Position numbers and translations under genes: made by a program
In this document: positions 57,063-64,000 of the stretch, one piece after another
Numbering within the stretch: position 1 is the first letter of the stretch
Layout: each line of letters opens with the position of its first letter
The notes under the pieces: generated by a model
The model's database searches: none
Told to the model about the DNA's origin: nothing
What the model saw: only the letters and a program-made list of their open reading frames with translations
Origin: Sepiola atlantica
Lineage: Eukaryota; Mollusca; Cephalopoda; Sepiida; Sepiolidae
NCBI GenBank assembly: GCA_963556195.1
Contig: OY744528.1
Location: 60,020,161-60,084,160 of the forward strand
DNA: 64,000 nucleotides
Reading direction: 5' to 3'

Positions 57063-58889
57063 AATCTGATATTATTATTATTTACTCACTAGGAGTTATC
57101 ACACTGGTCATCGTCAGTGATCGCCCACTGCCAACAACCTGTGGTATTCCTTGGAGTCTGAGTGACAACAAGTCTCCTCAGACTTCCAGTATGCTCCACC
57201 TCTTTTCGTTCATCACCGCTGATGACCTTGCGGTATCGCAACAGCCACCTACCACCAATTTCCCGCTGATAAGGGCCATTGGTCCCCTCTGGGGCCCGAG
57301 TGGCAACAAGCCTCCCCAAGGTCCCAGAGCTGTCCGCGCTCTTCCAGTGGAGGTTTGGTTTGCGCTTTCCCTCCTCGACCCTCTGTCCATAATTTTCGTG
57401 GTGTCAGTCTATGCTTGCGCCTCTCTCGTGCGGTTGTATTTTCCCCGGTTCTATTGTCTTGTGCTTCCATATGTTTGTTCTCCATTCGTTGCTTATGTGG
57501 GTTGGTTTCCGCATTCGAGGACATTTCTCAGGATTGTAGCTGTTTTGATCATTACTGTCCTTTGTATGGTCTCAGTTATCCCTTTGATTCCTATTTCTCC
57601 TAGTCTTTTCTGCATGTTTTTGTGGGCTGTTCTTAGTGTACCTATGATTATTGGTGTTATACTGACTTTCTTCATGTTCCATATTCCTTTCAGTTCTCTG
57701 GCAAGTTCAGTATATTTGCTTCTTTTTTCCGTCTCTTTGATCTTCACTCTGTGGTCCGCTGGAACGGCAACGTCTACGATTTTGCAGGATTTTTCTTTCT
57801 TGTTGATTATTATCATAACCGGTCTCCTTGCTGTTATGGGTTTGTTTGTTTGTACATTCATATCCCATATGATTTTGTGTTTTTCGTTTTCTAGTAAAGT
57901 TTCTGGTTTGTGTTTGTACCGTTTTTTTGCATATTCGAAATTCAGTTGTTTGAACATTTCTCGGTGTACTTCTTTCCCCATGCTGTCATGTCTGTTCTTG
58001 TATTCCTTTTGGGCTAGCTTGCTGCATTCACTTATTATATGATTTATCGTTTCGTCTCTTTGTCCACACAATCGGCATTTGCTGTTTTCCTGGGTTTTAT
58101 CTATCTTTGCTTTAATAAAGCATTGTTCTGTGCGGTCGTCAGCAGAGATTCCGTTTCTCTGTTCAAGTGTCTTTTTCTTAGCCATGACCAGCTGTTTTCA
58201 TTGGCTTCATCGCTTGTGAGTCTTATAAAGCGTCCATGTAGTTGTTTTTCTTTCCACTTTTCCTTTCTTTTTTTTTTGTTTCTGGGTTCAGTGCTTCCGG
58301 AGTTGTTTGTTGAGCTGGTGTCTCTTGCTATGGTGATCAGTCTTTCCGTATTCTGGGTTACATATTTCTCCAGCTCTTTTTTGGTGTCTTCCACACAGTC
58401 TTCTATACTTACCAGTCCTCTACCGCCTTCATTTCTTTTCATGTAGAGTCTGTCCGTATCGTCTTTTGGATGCAATGCATTGTGCATAGTCATTAGTTTT
58501 CTAGTCCTCTGGTCAAGGTGCCTGAGTTCTTCTTTGGTCCAGCCTATGAATGGTCCAAAGTATCTTTTACTAGGTTTCTGCTATGTAGTTTAGTTTCTAA
58601 GAGTTTCCTTGTTCTTCGTAGATATTCTTTTCCAATCTTCTCTTTCATTTCTGTATATTTGATTGTGTCTGCTTCCAGAACTCCCAGGTATTTATAACTC
58701 TCTTGTTCTCCTAGTGCCCTCATCTCTTCTTGGTTGGGGAGTTCTATACCTTCTGTCGTCTCCAGTTTTCCTCTTTTAATCTCTTGCAGTGCACATTTTT
58801 CTATTCCAAACTCCATTTGGATATCCTGGCTGAATATCCTGGTTGTATTTATCAGCTTTTCCAGTTCTTTTTTGTGGTGTTTGCAAACA

Positions 58890-58893
<4 letters not shown>
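57063..58893 (-). mobile_element. R4/NeSL-like LINE, copy A (5'-truncated)
   Basis: From right to left on the minus strand: the end of RT (MEFGIEKCALQEIKRGKLET, LGEQESYKYLGVLEADTIKY near 58816-58600), thumb (MTMHNALHPKDDTDRLYMKR and NEGGRGLVSIEDCVEDTKKE, from 58493), a zinc segment CRLCGQRDETINHIISEC (58077 on) and a C-terminal restriction-like endonuclease segment to 57493. A 3' untranslated region follows, paralogous to 58985-59280, and ends in (ATA)n near 57066. The region to the right of 58893, including the RT active site, is missing. Two frame changes occur in about 1.3 kb. Confidence 0.82.
57493..58185 (-). pseudogene. LINE zinc knuckle and restriction-like endonuclease domain, copy A
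   Basis: A 230-codon open frame. CRLCGQRDETINHIISEC is followed by a 60-residue linker (KQLNFEYAKKRYKHKPETLL), then ARRPVMIIINKKEKSCKIVD and VAVPADHRVKIKE, and KYTELARELKGIWNMKKVSI. This C-terminal module is shared by LINEs with a restriction-like endonuclease. The first acidic residue of the PD motif is replaced (P-V), while the D of I-V-D and the following E/K pattern remain, so nicking activity is doubtful. It is the longest intact LINE frame here. Confidence 0.75.
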
Positions 58894-58965
<72 letters not shown>

Positions 58966-58966
58966 T
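58894..58966. repeat. (TTA)n microsatellite, 3' tail of LINE copy B
   Basis: About 24 uninterrupted ATT/TTA units. On the minus strand this is an (AAT)n tail directly after the 3' untranslated region of copy B and directly before the truncated 5' end of copy A. Confidence 0.93.
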
Positions 58967-60239
58967 GTACTCACAATGAGGTCTCACACAGGTCATCAGT
59001 GATTACTCGCCGACAACCGGTTGTATTCCCTGGAGTCTGAGTGACAACAAGTCTCCCCCGATTTCCAGTATTCTTCACCTTTTTTCGATAGGCACCGCAA
59101 ACAATCTTGCAGTATCGCAACGGCCGTTTACCATTGATTTCTCGCTGATAAGGACCATTGGTCTTCTCTGGGATTTGGGTGGCAACAGGCCTTCCCAAGG
59201 TACCAGCATTCTCTGCACTTCCAGTGGCGGTCTGGTTTTTGCTGTCCCTCCTCGGTCTTCTCATCCTCCTTGACTCTATGCAAATATTTTGTCTGGGGTC
59301 AGCCTAGGCTAGTACCGTTTTTTAATTTTTAATTATTTTTTTTTTACATTTGTATTCTTTTGGTGCTAGTTTGCTTCATTCACTTATTATGTGGTTTACC
59401 GTTTCGCTTCTTTGTCCACAGAGTCTACATTTACTGTTTTCCTTGATTTGATCTATTTTAGCTTTAATGTAAGTAGTTGTAATTGGTTTGTTCTGTACAG
59501 CTGTCATTAGTGATTCTGTTTCTCTGTTCAAGTATCCTTTTCTTAGTAATGTCCAGGTGTTTTCGTGATTCTATTCTCTTGTCATTCTTATGAATCGTCC
59601 ATGTAGCTGTCTCATCCCACTTTTCTTTTCTTGTCTTTTTGTTTCCAGTTTCGCCGTTTCCATAATTGTTAATCTTGACGGTGTCTCTTGCTGTGGTGAT
59701 CAGTCTTTCTATGTTCTCAGCTATATATTTTTCCAAGTCTTTTTTGTGTATTGCACAGTCTTCTATAGTTATCAGTCTTCTTCTTCCTTCGTTCTTTCTT
59801 ACGTAGATTCAGTTAGTATCATATTTTGGGTGTAGTGCATTGTGCATGGGCATAAGTTTCCTCGTCTTCTGGTCAACATTCTTAAGTTCGTCTTTGCTCC
59901 TGCCTATGAATGGTCTAAAGTATCTTATTAGTGATACTGAACAGATGTTTATTCCTTTAACTAGATTTCTACTCTATAGTTTTGTTTCTAAGAGTTCCTT
60001 GTTCTTTACAGGTATTCCTTTTCAATCTTCTCTGTCATTTCTGTAGATTTGATAGTGCCTGCTTCCAGAACTCCCAAATATTTGTACCTATAATGTTCAC
60101 CAAGCGCCCTCATCTGGTTGGGCAGTTCCACGCCATCTGCTGTCTCCATTTTTCCCCTTTTCATCACTAGTAGTGCACAATTTTCCATTCTGAATTCCAT
60201 CTGAATGTCCTGGCTGAATATTCTGTTTGTGTTTATCAG

Positions 60240-60610
60240 CTATTCCAGTTCCTTTTTGTTTTTTGCAAATAGCTTCAGCTCGTCAATATACATGAGATGG
60301 CTTATTTTTTGTTCTGTGTCTGTAAACTTGTATCCAGTATCACATTCCCTAGGGCTGTAGTTGAGTGGCATCATGGCTATAATAAACAATAGTGGTGATA
60401 GGGAGTTTCCTTGAAAGATTCCTCTTTGCATTTTAATCTCAGTCAGGTGTTGTCTTCCAGCTGTCAGTTGCAGTCTCCATGTTCCCATTGCTTTATAATC
60501 ATATCGGATATCTTGTACATTCGTAAGCTTCAGGGATTCTGTCGTAGGCTTTCTTGTAGTCAATCCATGCAATGGATATGTTCCTCGGGAAGTAGTCCAC
60601 GAATGTCAAG
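60240..60610 (-). pseudogene. LINE reverse transcriptase palm, copy B
   Basis: Motif A AWIDYKKAYDRIP lies at about 60570. A frame change follows and 60572-60240 reads DIRYDYKAMGTWRLQLTAGR, GIFQGNSLSP, YKFTDTEQKISHLMYIDELK. The second active-site Asp is Glu. The segment joins the thumb (60200-60006: MEFRMENCALLVMKRGKMET) through a stop. Confidence 0.8.
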
Positions 60611-61750
60611 GGAATGGCATATCTGTTCTCTCAGTTGTGCTGTAAGGATTATCCACATGGTTGGTAAACAGGTAATTGGTCTTTAGTTTGTTTTTCCTTT
60701 GGTCATCTATTCTGGTACATCTGTTTTGTGGATACATCCTCTCAGTTTTTGCGTTAGTCTTTCATGTAGTGTAGTGAATTTTTTAAACCGGTATGCATGT
60801 ATTCCATCGTAGCATGGCGCTTTCCATTTTGCCATTTTAATTAAGGATATCTTCAGCGTTTCTTCATTTATTTCTGTTTCCGTTCCTTCTTCACTTTCTC
60901 TAAGTTCTTATTTCATGTTTTACAGCCATTCGGCATCTCTGTTGTGGTTTTGAGGATGTCCCAATATTTGGCTCGAGAAGTTTCTGTCGTGTTCGGTTGT
61001 TCTGTTCTTTTTATTCCCCCATGTACGTTTTGATAAAACTGTCATTCATCGTTTTCTAATGTCTTGTTTTGTTTATACTGTTCCGATTTGCATCTGTATC
61101 GTCTCGGTGTTCCTTATTTTTCTGCTATCTTTTGTTTTAGTTCTTCATGTTTCTTATTTAGTCTTTTCCTGTTGGTCAGATTTTCCCTCTTCCATCGTTT
61201 CCTGTTCTTTTACATCCTCTTTACTGCTTTAGTCTCTTACCAAGGTTTGTGATCTCGGTTGTGTTCAGTCTTATTTCCAATCCAGGACTTTTCGGTCCAT
61301 TATTTGACCAGTTTTTGTCTATATTTTTTAGTTTCATGCTAACTGTTTATAATTTTAATTTTTTCTGTTTTCGTTCTTTAAGGATGTGAGTTTTGTTTTA
61401 TACTCGTTCATAAATCGTTTGACATTTTCAACTTCTGTTGCTTCATCCTCAGCGAGTTCAATTCTTTCATAGTCTTCAATCTCGTCTGTTTGAACGTTAA
61501 TGTTTTGCCAGTCGTTTACCTGTTGGTTTTTACTAGGAGTGTTTCTTGATCTGTTACGCCGTTTATATTTTGTGTGATTTCCATTAATTCCATCACCCTC
61601 ACTTGACGGTCTGTCTTTCTTGATCGATTATCCTTTGTTTCGTTGTATGGTGGTCAGTAGAAATGTACTATAGATTTTTCATTCGTTTCCGATATCCTCT
61701 TTCTGTCTGGTGGCAGCTTCTGTAGTAGCATTCCATTACCAATCTATTCT

Positions 61751-62011
61751 CTATTGTGGTTTTTTTTCTAGGGGTTTTTGGTTTGTTCTTTTCATCTCTG
61801 CTTTCTTTTGTTTGGTGTGTATTCTTGTCAAACCTGGAATTAGGTTACTTACCTGTTTTTGGTCCGTGATCTTGTTCCTGAAATTAAATGAGACAACATT
61901 CGCAGGATGTGGACCGAGTTCCCCATGTTGGCCATCGACGGAGAATCTGCCCATCATGACACTCAGGTCTTTATTCTGAGTCCCACGGCATTTATTTGTA
62001 TTTGTAGACAT
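61751..62011 (-). pseudogene. Possible LINE ORF N terminus, copy B
   Basis: An 86-codon frame starting MSTNTNKCRGTQNKDLSVMM and ending in a Lys/Glu-rich tail (KQKKAEMKRTNQ). It lies upstream of, and in the same direction as, the LINE coding remnants, so it may be the start of the element's ORF. There is no independent domain evidence. Confidence 0.35.
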
Positions 62012-62050
62012 TTATCATGGTTTGGTATTTGTGGCAACACCAGGCTTAGG

Positions 62051-62516
62051 CTTATTTTACCTGTGATCCTGTTACAGGAATAGTGTTCATCTCTCATTTT
62101 CATGAGATACAATGTGCAATATCACACACAGATTGAGAAACAATCACAATCGACAAGACAGTTACAAAAAAGTATACATTAAGGATCTACTTGGCAAAAG
62201 TTCTAAGCCCCCTCCCCTTTAAAAATAAGATGATAGATTCCCCTCACATATTTCCATGATAACTTGAAGCATTGAGTCAGCTGGATTACTTCGGTTAATA
62301 TTTAACTTATTTATCCTTCTAAGATGTGTATTTGGTTATGGACACTTCAGAGACCCTTCTAGAAAGAAATTCACACACGCTGGAGTTATTAGTTTTAAAA
62401 ATCTTATAATTACCAAAGTCGTCTTTTAACCGAATTCGTCCTGATTTTAAATGACTCTCGGTTCGTTCTAAGGGACGATAACTTTAGATTTTCTATCACG
62501 TGTTTAATTTTATTAT
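62051..62516. other. No recognisable gene
   Basis: AT-rich DNA; nothing supported. Confidence 0.4.
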
Positions 62517-62606
62517 TAATATTATTATTATTATTATTATTAATAATTATTATTATTAATTATTATTATTAATTATTATTATTAGTATTAGTATTATTAT
62601 TAAGGG
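62517..62606. repeat. (TTA)n-type microsatellite with interruptions
   Basis: ATT/TTA units interrupted by AATTATT and AGTATT variants. Confidence 0.92.
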
Positions 62607-63084
62607 TTGTTATTATTCATCTCTAAACGAGGACGATCTCTTTATTTTCTAATAGCCAATTGATGTAGTTATTTTTGCAAATAGCGCCATTTTCTATTTC
62701 CCTAAAGAGCAATGGTTACCGAACCATACTATCGTATTGCTTCGCAAAAAATCAGACGCCATCTGGTACAAATCACGGAATTGTAAATGCCGAAGACACC
62801 TATAAGTAATATCCTATTAATGATCTAGCATCAACTGGCATCGATTTAAGATTGTTAAACAGCCAGCCATTCTTTGATTGCCTAGTAACATGGCCCCGGT
62901 ACCGGAATCAAAATGGACGTCTCTGTTTTTTTCTTCTTTTTTTCTTGGTCTTCCTTTATTTTTATAGGCGGATATTTTTTGTATTTCTTTGTGACTTTTT
63001 GCTATGTTTATTTTCATAGGCATCATTGCATCTCGATGAACGGTTTTGTCTGTCTGTTGTGCTCACGTTCAAAATAGCATTTTG
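62607..63084. other. No recognisable gene; decayed repeat near the right end
   Basis: A short polypyrimidine tract lies near 62930. From 63040 a GTTCAAAATAGCATTTTGGTCTG string resembles the units of the following array. Confidence 0.4.
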
Positions 63085-63440
63085 GTCTGCCACGCTAAAG
63101 TTCGAGACATCATTATTAGTCTGCCACGCTAAAGTTCGAGACATCATTATTAGTCTGCCACGCTAAAGTTCGAGACATCGTTATTAGTCTGTCACGCTAA
63201 AGTTCGAGACATCATTATTAGTCTGCCACGCTAAAGTTCGAGACATCATTATTAGTCTGCCACGCTAAAGTTCGAGACATCATTATTAGTCTGCCACGCT
63301 AAAGTTCGAGACATCATTATTAGTCTGCCACGTTAAAGTTCGAGACATCATTATTAGTCTGTCACGCTAAAGTTCGAGACATCATTATTAGTCTGCCACG
63401 CTAAAGTTCGAGACATCATTATTAGTCTGCCACACTCAAG
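63085..63440. repeat. 34-bp tandem array, about 10.5 copies
   Basis: The unit TCTGCCACGCTAAAGTTCGA plus GACATCATTATTAG repeats head to tail. Variants are limited to CTGTCACG, ACGTTAAA and CATCGTTA. The copies are almost identical in the centre. Confidence 0.95.
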
Positions 63441-63735
63441 TTTAAAAATATCATTTTTGGTCTCCCGCGATCAAGTTCGAAATTGCGTTTTCATCACAAA
63501 CTCCGCGCATTATTTTAGATGAGTTCAAACACTCCTATAAGACAGTCTGTCCGTCGATCGATCTGTCACACTTTAGTTTGGAATATCATTTCTGGTCTGT
63601 CACGCTTTATTAAAAAAAAACAAAAAACAATTCTAGATGCGTCCACAATTTTCTATGAGGGACACTGCTAGTCCGTAGATAGGTCCATCGGTCTGTCACG
63701 CTTAAGTTGAAAATATCATTTTCATCGCTAGACGC
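63441..63735. repeat. Decayed relatives of the 34-bp unit
   Basis: At 63430, 63560, 63592 and 63690 the strings CTG-CAC-CT-AAGTT-AAA-TATCATTTT recur with longer spacing. They are diverged copies flanking the homogeneous array. Confidence 0.6.
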
Positions 63736-64000
63736 CCAGAGTGAATGGACACATCTTATGAATCCCCCTTCTTGTTTAGTTAGTGGGGGCTACGGGAGGT
63801 TAGTAGGTGAGAGATGGTCAAACTGATTGTAAACGTGACGATTATTGTAACCAAGACAACTGCATAAATTCATCAAAAAACCTTCTGGGTTGGACGCCAT
63901 GTTGAACAAGTTCGTGTGTTGAAGGCAAACTGAAAAATAGGCGAACACCTTAAATAAAAACTACTCCTACTACTATTACTATTACAAAGACAATCATAAC
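63736..64000. other. No recognisable gene
   Basis: The window ends in ordinary AT-rich DNA; no feature is supported. Confidence 0.4.

Larger units (their letters stand above)
58967..62050 (-). mobile_element. R4/NeSL-like LINE, copy B (near full length, endonuclease deleted)
   Basis: Minus-strand order: possible ORF start near 62011, a Lys/Glu-rich N-terminal part in broken frames (61750-61000), KWKAPCYDGIHAYRFKK (near 60825), AWIDYKKAYDRIP with motif A (near 60570), GIFQGNSLSPLLFIIAMMPL with motif B, YIDE at 60290-60279 where YxDD is expected, a thumb region to about 59460, then a 3' untranslated region (59280-58985) and (AAT)n tail. Compared with copy A about 0.58 kb is missing near 59320-59347, which removes the restriction-like endonuclease domain. 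Confidence 0.82.

Noticed and set aside
56966..58042. 358-codon plus-strand frame, hydrophobic, membrane-like
   Set aside because: It is antisense to the LINE 3' untranslated region and endonuclease domain, whose minus-strand frame has recognisable motifs. The hydrophobicity is an antisense artefact.
58734..59040. Frames with poly-Leu, poly-Tyr or poly-Ile
   Set aside because: They result from the (TTA)n tail.

Overview
The window is eukaryotic, repeat-dominated, AT-rich DNA. I see no convincing host protein-coding gene, operon, ribosome-binding site or other bacterial feature. The repertoire points to an invertebrate metazoan: Ty3/gypsy LTR elements, a Tx1/L1-like LINE, a jockey/CR1-like LINE, R4/NeSL-like LINEs with a C-terminal restriction-like endonuclease, small-RNA-derived repeats and abundant CA, TA, GAT and ATT microsatellites. 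The overall style resembles mollusc and especially cephalopod genomes, but that placement is from memory of such genomes and is not proven by any single gene here.

Layout. 1-8.3 kb: low-complexity and dispersed repeats, with a retroelement gag remnant, a 5S rRNA-like relic and several short tandem repeats. 8.36-26.8 kb: one uninterrupted satellite of about 205 copies of an 89-bp unit, with 90- and 91-bp variants, local 178-bp dimers, kilobase-scale duplicated blocks and decayed edges. 26.8-33.4 kb: a GC-richer edge, a 22-bp array, a degenerate repeat carrying a (GAT)n tract, a U2 snRNA-headed short element, a perfect fold-back, a cluster of CRE/E-box motifs, then long featureless AT-rich DNA. 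33.4-40.8 kb: a solo LTR, a second U2-type element, a second perfect fold-back, a tRNA-Met-like relic, a LINE endonuclease remnant, a 610-bp element with terminal inverted repeats, and a gag relic. 40.8-62.0 kb: a graveyard of retroelements placed end to end. These are a minus-strand Ty3/gypsy copy whose LTR family also supplies the solo LTR, a plus-strand Ty3/gypsy copy of another family, a minus-strand Tx1-like LINE with remnants of both ORFs, a jockey-like RT fragment, and two head-to-tail R4/NeSL-like LINE copies separated by a (TTA)n tail. 62-64 kb: an ATT-rich microsatellite and a 34-bp tandem array with decayed flanks.

How it fits together. Every recognisable coding remnant belongs to a transposable element, and all are broken by stops, frameshifts or deletions, some of which remove catalytic residues. 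The most distinctive object is the 18.4-kb satellite. Shared private variants at fixed offsets show that it grew by repeated unequal exchange of blocks of tens of units. The short elements with heads resembling U2, 5S and tRNA-Met are the second group worth following up.
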